A stretch of DNA of 16,418 nucleotides from UBA4923 sp964486135 (GCA_964486135.1 CAZAKT010000032.1:1-16418), one strand, 5' to 3'. Shown: positions 1 to 7,752, counted from the first letter of the stretch. The notes: generated from the sequence alone by a model not told the origin. Translations and numbers: made by a program.

Positions 1-1196
1 TTCTTGCCCAGGCGGATGACCAGCTGGCCCTCGGTGAAGAGCTCCTGGGTCAGGGTGGCGAAGAGTTCCTGGACGGGCTCATCCCCGATATAGAGGCCGC
101 CCTGTTCGATCAGGCGCCGGGCCTCCCCCTTGGATTTCACCAGTTTATGGCCGGCCAGGACCTCGATGAAGGCAGTGCCCAATTCCTGGCGGCTGATGGC
201 CTGTGAAGGCATGGAGGCGTGGTCGCCTCCCCCGCCAAAGAGGGAGCGGGCGGCTTCCTCCGCCTGCCTGGCCTTCTCCTCCCCGTGGACCAGGGCGGTC
301 ACCTCATAGGCCAGTCTTTGCTTCCCCTCATTGATGGCGGCCCCTTCCAGCCTGTCGTAGGCCCGGATCTCCTCCATATCGATGAAGGTCAGTATCCGCA
401 TGCACTTGGTCACATCGGCGTCGTCCAGGTTTCTCCAATACTGGTAGAAGTCGTAGACGGAGCATTTGTCTTCATCCAGCCAGAGGGCGCCCTTGGCGGT
501 CTTGCCCATCTTCTGGCCGTCGGCCGTCTCCAGCAGCTTGAAGGTCAGGCCGTAGGCCTGTTCCCCTTCCTTTTTACGGATGAGCTCAGTGCCGGCGATG
601 ATGTTGGACCACTGGTCGTCGCCGCCGGTCTGGAGGCGGCAGCCGTACTTGCGGAAGAGCATGAGAAAATCGTAGGCCTGGAGCATCATGTAGTTGAACT
701 CCAGGAAGGTGAGGCCGGCGTCCAGCCGCTGCTTGTAGCAGTCGGCGGAGAGCATGCGGTTGACCGTGAAGTGGGGGCCGACCTCCCGGATGAAATCGAT
801 GTAGCGGGCGGGGACCAGCCAGTTGGCATTGTCATCCAGGATGACTTGGCCGGAGGAGAAGTCCAGGAAGCGTTCCATCTGTTTCACGAAACAGCCGACA
901 TTGTGCTCGATGATCTCAGGGGTCATAACCACCCGCATATCGGTCCGGCCCGAGGGGTCGCCGATATAGCCCGTGCCGCCTCCCATGAGGGCGATGGGCC
1001 GGACACCGGCCTGCTGCATATGGCTCATGATCATGATCTGGACCAGGTGGCCGGCATGGAGGCTGTCGGCGGTCGGGTCGAAGCCAACGTAGAAGGTCGC
1101 GCCCTCCTCGGACAGATAACGGCGGACCTCTTCTTCGTGGGTGACCTGGGCGATATAATCCCGTTCCAGAAGTGTGTCGTAGACGCTCTGTTTCAT
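1..1196 (-). CDS. tyrS: Tyrosyl-tRNA synthetase (3' end cut by window edge)
   Basis: Cytosolic class I aminoacyl-tRNA synthetase that attaches tyrosine to tRNA-Tyr using ATP. Read on the minus strand from ATG at 1196, the frame stays open to position 1, giving about 398 codons with no stop, so only a few C-terminal codons are missing. Visible: the HIGH-type motif HAGH at residues 47-50 after GFDPTADSL, GGGTGYIGDPSG shortly after, the tyrosine/tRNA pocket LQTGGDDQWSN in the middle, the KMSKS-type loop as KMGKT at residues 229-233, and an S4-like RNA-binding tail ending FTEGQLVIRLGK. A perfect AGGAGG lies at 1205-1210, 8 bases before the ATG. The gene follows tmcAL by 52 bases, probably in the same transcript. 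The gap is far too short for a T-box leader. Identification is firm. Confidence 0.96.
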   Translation of the reverse strand, partial: MKQSVYDTLLERDYIAQVTHEEEVRRYLSEEGATFYVGFDPTADSLHAGHLVQIMIMSHMQQAGVRPIALMGGGTGYIGDPSGRTDMRVVMTPEIIEHNVGCFVKQMERFLDFSSGQVILDDNANWLVPARYIDFIREVGPHFTVNRMLSADCYKQRLDAGLTFLEFNYMMLQAYDFLMLFRKYGCRLQTGGDDQWSNIIAGTELIRKKEGEQAYGLTFKLLETADGQKMGKTAKGALWLDEDKCSVYDFYQYWRNLDDADVTKCMRILTFIDMEEIRAYDRLEGAAINEGKQRLAYEVTALVHGEEKARQAEEAARSLFGGGGDHASMPSQAISRQELGTAFIEVLAGHKLVKSKGEARRLIEQGGLYIGDEPVQELFATLTQELFTEGQLVIRLGK

Positions 1197-1204
1197 ATGT
1201 GCGA

Positions 1205-1210
1205 CCTCCT
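1205..1210 (-). promoter_or_regulatory. Ribosome binding site of tyrS
   Basis: On the minus strand this reads AGGAGG, a full anti-Shine-Dalgarno match, spaced 8 bases from the ATG at 1196. It fixes the tyrS start. A GATAAT hexamer further upstream in the same gap (about 1215-1220) has no acceptable -35 partner, so an internal promoter here is doubtful. Confidence 0.85.
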
Positions 1211-1248
1211 TGATAGATTATCGCTATTCACTTTAGCACAAAAGGGGT

Positions 1249-2502
1249 CTAGCGGACCTGGATGACCTGGCGGTCGAACTCACTTGTCCTGGGCAGGCCG
1301 GCTTCACGATTCCAGACGGCCTGGGCGTAGAGGTCAAGTCTGGCCTGGGCCTGGGCGGCTTCCTCCTTCAGAAGGCGGAAATCGGAGGCCTTGACCACCA
1401 GGGGAAGCCGAGCCAGCTTCCGCATGAAGGAGAGGAGCCTTTGCCCCCGTCTGTTGAAGCCCAGGATCCGGATGTAGCCGGGACCCTCCTGGGTAAGGGC
1501 CCTGTCGCCGGCCTCCACTCCCAGGGCGGCGGCCAGGATGGCCCGGCGGACCCGGGAGGCCGGGTGGGCCCGGCTGGCCAGTCGCTGGATCAGGTCTTGG
1601 TAGGGGCTAGCTCCCTCTCCCAGGGCGGATCCCGGATCCTCCTTGATGGCCTTGGAGATCCGGCCGGCCAGACCTCCTTGCATGCCGGCCATGGCCTCCA
1701 GCCTGGCGGGGTCGCGGAAGGCGGGGGCAAGGAGGAGGGAGAGGGGGATCATTTCCTCATGGACCAGGCCTGTCCCACCTGTGGCGGCCGCCAGGACGGC
1801 GGCGACCGAGGCGGGGGGGAGGTAGTGGGTCAGCCCCTGCATAAGGGGCCAGAGGGCTTTATCGTCCCTGGTCCTTATAGCCTCCCAGATGATCTGGCGG
1901 ATCAGGCTGGCCGAGTTTTTCTCCTTGTCAAAGAGGGGGAGGGCCAAGGTAGGCAGGGGGCCGAAGCGGAGGAGGGCCTTTTCATATTCCACTGCCAGGA
2001 TGGTGTTGGAATTGCGGAGGAGTTGGCCCAGGGAAGGATCGGAAGTCAGGGAGGCCAGGGCCTCCTCCCGGGCGGCCGCAAAGCCCAGGCCCTGGCCGAT
2101 ACCCTGGCGGATGGCCTGGCCCAGCTCCTGGGGTTCTTCTGCCAGCAAGGCGGCCGCCTTCTTGATCTGATCCTGCCGGTCAGGATCCTCGGTACCGTAA
2201 GCCAGGTTTCTTACGACCCCGGTGGCCAGAAAGCTTCTGACGGCCCCCTCGGCGAAGCGTTCGGCAGAGGCAGTCGCGAAGGCCTGGGGGAGCTCCAGGA
2301 CCAGGTCGGCCCCAGCCTCCAGAGCCAGGTGGGCGCGCACTCCCTTGTCGAGGAGGGCGGGGACCCCCCGCTGGCAGAAGGGGCCGGACAGGCAGACCAG
2401 GATTCCAGCCTCCTGGCCCAGGTCCCGCCGGAGCACGGCCAGCTGTTCCTGGTGGCCCTTGTGGAAGGGGTTGTATTCGGCTGTCAGGGCGCAGGTTTCC
2501 AT
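1249..2502 (-). CDS. tmcAL: tRNA(Met) cytidine acetate ligase TmcAL (YlbM family)
   Basis: TmcAL makes N4-acetylcytidine at the wobble position of elongator tRNA-Met. The family uses acetate and ATP directly through an acetyl-adenylate instead of acetyl-CoA. The 417-residue protein has the family's nucleotidyltransferase start EYNPFHKGH at residues 9-17 (HxGH site), then LSGPFCQRGVPA, GADLVLELP, a YGTED segment in place of the usual GSE, SNTILAVEYEKAL, SASLIRQII and GFNRRGQRLL, all in family order and at near-typical length. The start is set by family alignment: the motif must sit about 10 residues in. The Shine-Dalgarno is poor; GGGAGG lies more than 20 bases upstream, inside a small hairpin. 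The gene diverges from 2585-3880 and is probably cotranscribed with tyrS. Its proximity to pta-ackA, which make acetate, fits its substrate. Confidence 0.93.
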   Translation of the reverse strand: METCALTAEYNPFHKGHQEQLAVLRRDLGQEAGILVCLSGPFCQRGVPALLDKGVRAHLALEAGADLVLELPQAFATASAERFAEGAVRSFLATGVVRNLAYGTEDPDRQDQIKKAAALLAEEPQELGQAIRQGIGQGLGFAAAREEALASLTSDPSLGQLLRNSNTILAVEYEKALLRFGPLPTLALPLFDKEKNSASLIRQIIWEAIRTRDDKALWPLMQGLTHYLPPASVAAVLAAATGGTGLVHEEMIPLSLLLAPAFRDPARLEAMAGMQGGLAGRISKAIKEDPGSALGEGASPYQDLIQRLASRAHPASRVRRAILAAALGVEAGDRALTQEGPGYIRILGFNRRGQRLLSFMRKLARLPLVVKASDFRLLKEEAAQAQARLDLYAQAVWNREAGLPRTSEFDRQVIQVR

Positions 2503-2510
2503 AATTGACC

Positions 2511-2527
2511 GGAGGCTGACCGCCTCC
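2511..2527. repeat. Small GC-rich inverted repeat ahead of tmcAL
   Basis: GGAGGC at 2511-2516 and GCCTCC at 2522-2527 are perfect 6-base arms around a 5-base loop. In the tmcAL transcript (minus strand) the hairpin would contain the only GGGAGG near the start and would end 8 bases before the ATG. It has no T tract, so it is not a terminator. It could occlude ribosome binding, or it could be chance in GC-rich DNA. Confidence 0.4.
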
Positions 2528-2548
2528 CACTCACTTCTCAGTTCAGGA

Positions 2549-2564
2549 TTGATGCTAAAATCAA
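2549..2564 (+). promoter_or_regulatory. Candidate extended -10 promoter with dyad, for the gene at 2585
   Basis: TGCTAAAAT at 2553-2561 fits an extended -10 element (TGn plus a TATAAT-like hexamer). No convincing -35 is present. The arms TTGAT (2549-2553) and ATCAA (2560-2564) form an inverted repeat that brackets the hexamer, so a repressor could cover it. The predicted transcript start near 2568 would leave a leader of under 20 bases, close to the AAGGATGG site at 2569-2576. Confidence 0.35.
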
Positions 2565-2584
2565 GCTAAAGGATGGACCGGTAA

Positions 2585-3880
2585 ATGTCAAAGAAAAGAC
2601 AGGTAATTCTGCTTGCCACGGCGGGCCTCTTGGCCCTGGTCCTTGTGGCTGTCCTGGTCTATGAGCTCGGCTGGAAGGGCGGGGGGCAAAAGAAACAATT
2701 GCCGGATCTGCCCGGGAGCGCCGGACCTGCCGACAATTACGATCCGGACCTCCTGGCCCCTGGCCTCCGGAAGGTCCTGGAGAACCGCCTCCTGGTCCCG
2801 GTCAAACTGGCCGGTGGCCAGGAGGAGAAGCTGCTGGCCTCCTCCTATGAGACGCCGTCAAGGCAGAGCGAGGACGGCAGTCTATCGGATTCATACCGGG
2901 CCCAGGACCAGGTCATGTACGGCCGGGCGCTCGCCCGCCTGGGCAAGCGGGCCGACTTCATAGCCTGGGCAGAGACCTTCAACCGGGCCTTCCGGGGGGA
3001 GTCGGATGACTTTCACGCCGGCTATCTGAAAACAGATCCGGAGACGGGGGAGGCTTCCCCGCAGGAGCGGCACTGGAGCGTGACCCTGGCCTATACGCGG
3101 GCCCTCCTGGAGGCTTATCAGGCCTTTGGCGGCAAGGCGATCGCCCAGCTGATCCAGGCCGAGTCAGACCGGCTTTTGCCCCTCTTCAGCCAAGACAGGA
3201 CAGCCGATGAGCTCCTGGCAGGCCCCCGTACCCTCCTGGCCTACGATGAGTGGGATGACCCGCCGGAGGGGACCCTGCCAGAGCCGGGTGAAGAGCCGCC
3301 TGTCAACCAGGCGGTTGGCACACACCTGGCCGACATAGATCTTTGGGCCCTCCTGGCCCTCTCACGCTTTGACCCGGCCTGGGCCCCCCTGGCCGCCAAC
3401 TGGCAGGAGATCCTGGCCGGCGCCGGGCTGGAGGGCAGCCTCCCCCTCTATGCCTCGGCCGTGGGAGAGGATGACAAGACCTACCTTGCGGTGACAGGCG
3501 ACAGGCTGCTTTCTCAAACGACGGAACAGATCACCATAGCCCTCCACCTGGCCGAGGTCGGCACCCTAGACCCGGCCTTCCTCTCTTTCATCCGCTCCCA
3601 GCTGCGGGACGACAAGAGGCTGCCAGCGGGCTGGAATCCGGTGTCGGGCGGGTCGGCCAGCAGCTACGCGGAGTCCTGTGACTATGCCCTGGCCCTCTCC
3701 CTGGGCCGGGCCTGCCAGGATCCGGTCCTGGTCGACTCGGCCCGGGAAGTCCTCATGTATTCCTATGCCTCCAGCCAGACCAGCGATATCTTCGGAGGCT
3801 GGTACAGGCCGGGGGGGACCGCCCGGACCTACACACTTTCCGCCGAGGATAATACGGCTGTCCTGGTCGCCCTCCGCTGA
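2585..3880 (+). CDS. Membrane-anchored extracytoplasmic protein of unknown function
   Basis: I do not recognise this 431-residue protein with certainty. Residues 1-6 are basic (MSKKRQ) and 7-28 form one hydrophobic helix, so it is probably an uncleaved N-terminal anchor with the rest outside the membrane. There is no lipobox cysteine. A low-complexity linker rich in G, K and P (31-53) is followed by amphipathic, alanine/leucine-rich helical stretches at about 105-135, 163-200, 247-275, 313-340 and 361-392, some beginning with acidic residues (THLADIDLWALLAL, SYAESCDYALALSLGRA). This pattern recalls (alpha/alpha)6-barrel proteins such as glycoside hydrolase family 8, but I cannot assign catalytic residues. 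The start ATG has AAGGATGG 8 bases upstream. It diverges from tmcAL and precedes the pta promoter, which begins only a few bases past its stop, so it is probably a one-gene transcript. Confidence 0.75.
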   Translation: MSKKRQVILLATAGLLALVLVAVLVYELGWKGGGQKKQLPDLPGSAGPADNYDPDLLAPGLRKVLENRLLVPVKLAGGQEEKLLASSYETPSRQSEDGSLSDSYRAQDQVMYGRALARLGKRADFIAWAETFNRAFRGESDDFHAGYLKTDPETGEASPQERHWSVTLAYTRALLEAYQAFGGKAIAQLIQAESDRLLPLFSQDRTADELLAGPRTLLAYDEWDDPPEGTLPEPGEEPPVNQAVGTHLADIDLWALLALSRFDPAWAPLAANWQEILAGAGLEGSLPLYASAVGEDDKTYLAVTGDRLLSQTTEQITIALHLAEVGTLDPAFLSFIRSQLRDDKRLPAGWNPVSGGSASSYAESCDYALALSLGRACQDPVLVDSAREVLMYSYASSQTSDIFGGWYRPGGTARTYTLSAEDNTAVLVALR

Positions 3881-3885
3881 CACTG

Positions 3886-3894
3886 TGTTATAAT
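3886..3894 (+). promoter_or_regulatory. Extended -10 promoter of the pta-ackA operon
   Basis: TGTTATAAT is a perfect extended -10 element just after the stop codon of the upstream gene (3878-3880). No TTGACA-like box lies 16-18 bases upstream, which is typical when the TGn extension carries recognition. The transcript would start near 3901 and carry a leader of about 120 bases before the pta ATG at 4022. Confidence 0.7.
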
Positions 3895-3897
3895 TTT

Positions 3898-3968
3898 GCT
3901 GGCTTTGCGAGTAGGCAGGGTCCGCCCTGCCGCGCCAGCCATTTGGAAGGAACCGGGCCTTGTGCCCG
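3898..3968 (+). promoter_or_regulatory. Structured 5' leader of pta: two tandem hairpins
   Basis: Hairpin 1 has an outer stem GCTGGC (3898-3903) with GCCAGC (3934-3939) and an inner stem GGCAGGG (3914-3920) with CCCTGCC (3925-3931), loop TCCG. Hairpin 2 has CGGGC (3954-3958) with GCCCG (3964-3968), loop CTTGT. All arms pair perfectly. Neither hairpin is followed by a T run, so they are not intrinsic terminators. The leader matches no riboswitch class I know and lacks the T-box core. It may affect mRNA stability or access for the pta ribosome. The outer stem begins about 3 bases before the expected transcript start, so only its inner part may form in RNA. Confidence 0.5.
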
Positions 3969-4021
3969 AGTCTTGTTATTCTGCGTCAACAGGTTTGAAA
4001 AGAGGAATGAGGCGATCGACA

Positions 4022-5020
4022 ATGGATTTTATGGAAGAGATAGTGGCGAAAGCGCGGAAACTTGAAAAAACAATAGTCCTGCCCGAATCGGGCGACAGGA
4101 GGGTAGTGGAAGCCGCAGCGGCCGTGACAGCGGACGGAGCGGCTAAAATTATTTTAATAGGGGATGAGGCGGGTATCCGGGAAGCTTTTCCCGACCTTGC
4201 CCTGGGGGAAGTGACCTTTATGGATCCGGCCTCCTATGAGGGCCTGGAGGAGATGGCCGACACCCTTTACGATATAAGGAAACACAAGGGCATGACCCGG
4301 GACCGGGCCGCCTCTTTGGTGGAGGATCCGACCACCTTCGGCATGATGCTGGTTAAATTGGGCAAGGCCGACGGCCTGGTGGCCGGGGCGGTCAATACGA
4401 CAGCCGATACCCTGAGGCCGGCCCTCCAGATCCTGAAGACCAAGCCGGGAACCAAGCTTGTGTCGACCTATACCCTGCTCATAGTCCCTGATTGTGACTA
4501 CGGCTACGAGGGCATGTTCCTCATGTCCGACTGTGCCTTGAACCTCAATCCAACCGTGGAGGAGCTGGCTGAGATCGCCGTTACCTCGGCAAAATCCTGG
4601 CGCCAGCTTACGGGAATAGAGCCGCGGGTGGCCATGCTCTCCTATTCCTCCCTGGGGAGCGGTCTGGGGGAGATGCCTGAAAAGGTCTCCAAGGCGACCA
4701 GCCTGGCCTGCAGCCTGGCCCCCGACCTCATGATAGACGGGGAACTCCAGGCCGACGCGGCCCTGGTGCCCGCCGTGGCCAGGATGAAGGCCAAGGACAG
4801 CGCCGTCGCGGGCGCGGCCAACTGCCTGATCTTCCCGGACCTCAATGCGGGGAATATCGGTTACAAGCTGGTTGAGCGCCTGGCCAAGGCGAGGGCCTAC
4901 GGCCCTATGCTCCAAGGCATCGCCAAACCGGTCAACGATTTATCGCGTGGATGCAGCGCGGCCGACATCGCGGGCGTTGTCGCCCTGACAGCGGTGCAGG
5001 CTGCTGGAGCCGACGACTAG
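4022..5020 (+). CDS. pta: Phosphate acetyltransferase
   Basis: Cytosolic enzyme interconverting acetyl-CoA + phosphate and acetyl phosphate + CoA, the step before acetate kinase in acetate fermentation. From ATG 4022 the protein is 332 residues, the normal length of the short single-domain Pta. Family segments in order: KTIVLPESGDRRVVEAA, GLVAGAVNTTADTLRPALQI, DCALNLNPTVEELAEIA, LSYSSLGSG, DGELQADAALVP and FPDLNAGNIGYKLVERL. The frame is open back to 3896, but ATG 4022 is preferred because families start MxFxEEI at this point and GAGG at 4009-4012 lies 9 bases upstream; ATG 4007 has its AGAGGA only one base away. First gene of a likely pta-ackA-proS-murI-DUF1934 operon, with ackA 44 bases downstream. 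Confidence 0.95.
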   Translation: MDFMEEIVAKARKLEKTIVLPESGDRRVVEAAAAVTADGAAKIILIGDEAGIREAFPDLALGEVTFMDPASYEGLEEMADTLYDIRKHKGMTRDRAASLVEDPTTFGMMLVKLGKADGLVAGAVNTTADTLRPALQILKTKPGTKLVSTYTLLIVPDCDYGYEGMFLMSDCALNLNPTVEELAEIAVTSAKSWRQLTGIEPRVAMLSYSSLGSGLGEMPEKVSKATSLACSLAPDLMIDGELQADAALVPAVARMKAKDSAVAGAANCLIFPDLNAGNIGYKLVERLAKARAYGPMLQGIAKPVNDLSRGCSAADIAGVVALTAVQAAGADD

Positions 5021-5064
5021 GTCGGAAATATAGATTTATTATTGAAGCGTAAGGAGCTTGGTAA

Positions 5065-6273
5065 ATGTTAATTCTCGTCATCAATTCAGGTAGTTCGTCC
5101 TTGAAGTACCAGCTGATCGATAGCGACAACAAGGCGGTCCTGGCCAAGGGCATCTGTGAACGCATCGGCCTGGATGAACCCATCTTCAAGCATGAGGACC
5201 AGAACGGCCATTCCATCAACTGCGTGCGGGACATCAATACGCATGCCGATGCCGTCCATATCATCCTGGAGACCCTGCTGGATCCGGAACACCCCGTCAT
5301 CGATTCGCTCGAAGCCCTGTCGGCCGTTGGCCACCGGGTGGTCCACGGCGGCCCCTATTTCTCCGAGCCGGCCCTGGTTCTGAACAAGCAGAAGGACGCC
5401 ATCCGGGAATGCTCCGGCTGGTGCCCCCTTCACAACAATGCCAACCTGCTTGGCATCGAGGTCTGCGGGGAACTCATGCCGGGGATCCCGCAGGTAGCTG
5501 TATTCGACACGGCCTTCCATCAGACCATGCCGGCCCGTGCCTACATGTATGGGGTCCCCTATGAGTACTATGAGAAGTACGGGGTCCGCCGCTACGGCTT
5601 CCATGGGACCTCCCACGATTATGTCTCCCGCCGGGCCGCCCAGCTGACCAAGCACGACCCGGACAGCTACCGCCTGATCACCTGCCATCTGGGTAACGGC
5701 GCCTCCTTTGCCGCCATCAAGGGCGGCAAGTGCATCGACACTTCCATGGGATTGACCCCCCTGGAGGGGATCATGATGGGGACCCGTTGCGGAAGCATCG
5801 ACCCCGCCATCGTCCCCTTCATAGGCAAGCTGGGCAACCTTTCGCCCGACGAGGTCGACGATATCCTCAACAAGAAGAGCGGCATGCTGGGAGTTTCGGG
5901 GATCAGCCCTGATTTCCGGGACATCCAGGACGCGGCGGCCGAGGGGAATGAACGGGCCAAGCTGGCCATCGATATGTTCACCTACCAGGCCATCAAGATC
6001 CTGGGCTCCTATATCGCGGCCCTGGGCGGACTCGATACCCTGGTATTCACGGCAGGGATCGGCGAGAACGCCACCCTGATCCGCAAGGCCATCTGTGACG
6101 GTATCGCCTACCGTGGCCTTAAAATAGACCTGGAGGTCAACAAGGCCCGCGGCCAGGAACTGACCCTCTCAACAGAGGATTCGACCGTGGAGGTCTTTGT
6201 CATCCCGACCAATGAGGAGATGTCCATTGCCATCCAGACTTCGGAACTTGTGGAAGCGCAAAGCGGCAGCTGA
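5065..6273 (+). CDS. ackA: Acetate kinase
   Basis: Transfers phosphate from acetyl phosphate to ADP, giving acetate and ATP, or the reverse when acetate is assimilated. It is cytosolic and in the ASKHA fold superfamily. The 402-residue length is standard. Visible family signatures: N-terminal VINSGSSSLKYQL (residues 5-17, with the conserved Asn), VGHRVVHGG, AVFDTAFHQTMP, YGFHGTSHDYV, CHLGNGAS, DTSMGLTPLEGIMMGTRCGSIDP and, near the C-terminus, FTAGIGENA. The start ATG has AAGGAG at 5051-5056 spaced 8 bases. It follows pta by 44 bases with no promoter or terminator visible, so the pair is probably cotranscribed, and proS follows by 29 bases. Confidence 0.98.
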   Translation: MLILVINSGSSSLKYQLIDSDNKAVLAKGICERIGLDEPIFKHEDQNGHSINCVRDINTHADAVHIILETLLDPEHPVIDSLEALSAVGHRVVHGGPYFSEPALVLNKQKDAIRECSGWCPLHNNANLLGIEVCGELMPGIPQVAVFDTAFHQTMPARAYMYGVPYEYYEKYGVRRYGFHGTSHDYVSRRAAQLTKHDPDSYRLITCHLGNGASFAAIKGGKCIDTSMGLTPLEGIMMGTRCGSIDPAIVPFIGKLGNLSPDEVDDILNKKSGMLGVSGISPDFRDIQDAAAEGNERAKLAIDMFTYQAIKILGSYIAALGGLDTLVFTAGIGENATLIRKAICDGIAYRGLKIDLEVNKARGQELTLSTEDSTVEVFVIPTNEEMSIAIQTSELVEAQSGS

Positions 6274-6302
6274 GGATCAAAAGAGAGAAGGAGGCCAATA
6301 GC

Positions 6303-7742
6303 TTGAGCAAGCAAGAGAAGATGGTCCAGTCCATCACATCGCGGGAGGAGGACTTTTCCCGCTGGTATACGGATATCTGCCTGCAGGCGGAGCTCTGTTC
6401 CTATTCGTCGGTCAGGGGTTGCATTATTTTCCGACCTTATGGCTACGCCATCTGGGAATTGATTACCAAGGAGCTTGACCGCCGATTCAAGGCTACCGGC
6501 CACCAAAATGTCATGATGCCGCTCTTCATCCCGGAGAGCATGCTCCAGAAGGAGAAGGACCATGTCGAGGGCTTCGCCCCCGAGGTTGCCTGGGTGACCC
6601 ATGGCGGCGAGGAGAAGCTGGCCGAACGCCTCTGTATCCGTCCGACCTCGGAGACCCTCTTTTGTGACCACTACGCGGATATCATCGAGAGCTGGCGGGA
6701 CCTGCCCAAACTTTACAACCAGTGGGTGTCCGTGGTCCGCTGGGAGAAGTCGACCCGGCCCTTCCTCCGGACCCGTGAATTCTTCTGGCAGGAGGGGCAC
6801 ACGGCCCACGCCACGGCCGAGGAAGCGGTCCAGGAGACCCTGGACATGCTTGCCGTCTACGCCGAGTTTTATGAGAATGCCCTGGCCATCCCGGTCCTCC
6901 GCGGCATGAAGAGCGAGTCGGAGAAATTTGCTGGCGCCGTCAACACCTACACGGTCGAGGCCATGATGCACGATGGCAAGGCCCTCCAGGCGGGGACCTC
7001 CCACTATCTGGGCGACGGCTTCGCCAAGGCCTTCGGCATCCAGTACACCGACAAGGACAATGAGCTCCGCTATGTCCACCAGACCTCCTGGGGGATCTCC
7101 TCCCGCTCCATAGGCGGCCTTATCATGGTCCATGGGGATGACGATGGCCTGGTCCTGCCGCCGGCTGTGGCCCCCGTCCAAGTGGTGGTGATCCCGGTCG
7201 CCCAGCACAAGGAGGGTGTCCTTGAGGCGGCCCGTGACCTGGCCGACCGTCTGGAAGGGGATGGCTTTCGTGTCCTTCTGGATGACAGCGACCGCATGCC
7301 GGGCTGGAAGTTCTCCGAGCATGAGATGAAGGGGGTCCCCCTTCGCCTGGAGATCGGCCCCCGGGATATCAAGGAGGGCCGTTGCATTGCGGTCACCCGG
7401 GATAACCGCGACAAGCAGGCCCTTGATCTGGATCGGGTCCAGGAAGAGGTCCCCCGCCTCCTGGAGGCCCTCCGCGACCGTATCTTCGCCCGGGCCAAGG
7501 AGCGGCTGGAATCCCGGATCTTTGAGATAGGGGAATGGGAGCCCTTCGTGAAGAGCCTGGTGGAGGTGCCGGGCTTCGTCCTGGCCGCCTGGTGCGGCTC
7601 GGAGGACTGCGAGGCCAGGGTCAAGGAGGAGACCACGGCCAGCTCCCGCTGCCTGGCCCAGGAGGAGCCGCTGGAAGGTGAGACCTGTGTCGTCTGCGGC
7701 CAGCCTGCCCGCTACAGGGTCTACTGGGGCAAGGCCTACTAG
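6303..7742 (+). CDS. proS: Prolyl-tRNA synthetase, short type 3 (archaeal/eukaryote-like)
   Basis: Class II synthetase charging tRNA-Pro. At 479 residues it is the short form without the YbaK-like editing insertion of the long bacterial type. Class II motifs are visible: RPYGYAIWE (motif 1 region), RWEKSTRPFLRTREFFWQEGHT (motif 2) and TSWGISSRSIGGLIMVHGDD (motif 3). The C-terminal extension has four cysteines, C431, C436, C462 and C465, suited to zinc, and ends in the typical YWGKAY. The start is TTG at 6303, because AAGGAGG at 6288-6294 lies exactly 8 bases upstream; the next ATG (codon 7) has no such site. It sits 29 bases after ackA, too close for a T-box leader, so it is probably read through from the pta promoter. 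Editing of mischarged Ala-tRNA-Pro would need a separate protein not seen here. Confidence 0.96.
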   Translation: MSKQEKMVQSITSREEDFSRWYTDICLQAELCSYSSVRGCIIFRPYGYAIWELITKELDRRFKATGHQNVMMPLFIPESMLQKEKDHVEGFAPEVAWVTHGGEEKLAERLCIRPTSETLFCDHYADIIESWRDLPKLYNQWVSVVRWEKSTRPFLRTREFFWQEGHTAHATAEEAVQETLDMLAVYAEFYENALAIPVLRGMKSESEKFAGAVNTYTVEAMMHDGKALQAGTSHYLGDGFAKAFGIQYTDKDNELRYVHQTSWGISSRSIGGLIMVHGDDDGLVLPPAVAPVQVVVIPVAQHKEGVLEAARDLADRLEGDGFRVLLDDSDRMPGWKFSEHEMKGVPLRLEIGPRDIKEGRCIAVTRDNRDKQALDLDRVQEEVPRLLEALRDRIFARAKERLESRIFEIGEWEPFVKSLVEVPGFVLAAWCGSEDCEARVKEETTASSRCLAQEEPLEGETCVVCGQPARYRVYWGKAY

Positions 7743-7752
7743 GCGGACGCGT

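Noticed and set aside
219..1265. 348-codon open frame on the plus strand
   Set aside because: It lies opposite tyrS, whose motifs are unmistakable. The plus-strand product shows no family features and reflects GC-rich codon structure.
1441..2508. 355-codon open frame opposite tmcAL
   Set aside because: The minus-strand TmcAL has full family motifs; the plus-strand frame is rich in Gly, Gln and Asp as expected of a shadow and has no ribosome site.
3944..3957. GGAAGGAACCGGG in the pta leader resembling the T-box core (9 of 13 positions by eye)
   Set aside because: It lacks the TGGN needed to pair with the tRNA acceptor end; there is no terminator and no stem I of normal size, and the first gene is not an amino acid gene.
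3896..4021. 42-residue N-terminal extension of Pta from TTG 3896
   Set aside because: The region overlaps the promoter start and leader hairpins, has no ribosome site, and Pta families begin at the ATG 4022 position.
6274..6302. T-box or other leader control for proS (and likewise for tyrS at 1197-1248)
   Set aside because: Gaps of 29 and 52 bases cannot hold a T-box leader.
6108..7322. 404-codon open frame opposite ackA and proS
   Set aside because: It spans two real genes on the other strand and encodes a His/Gly/Leu-rich product without recognisable domains.
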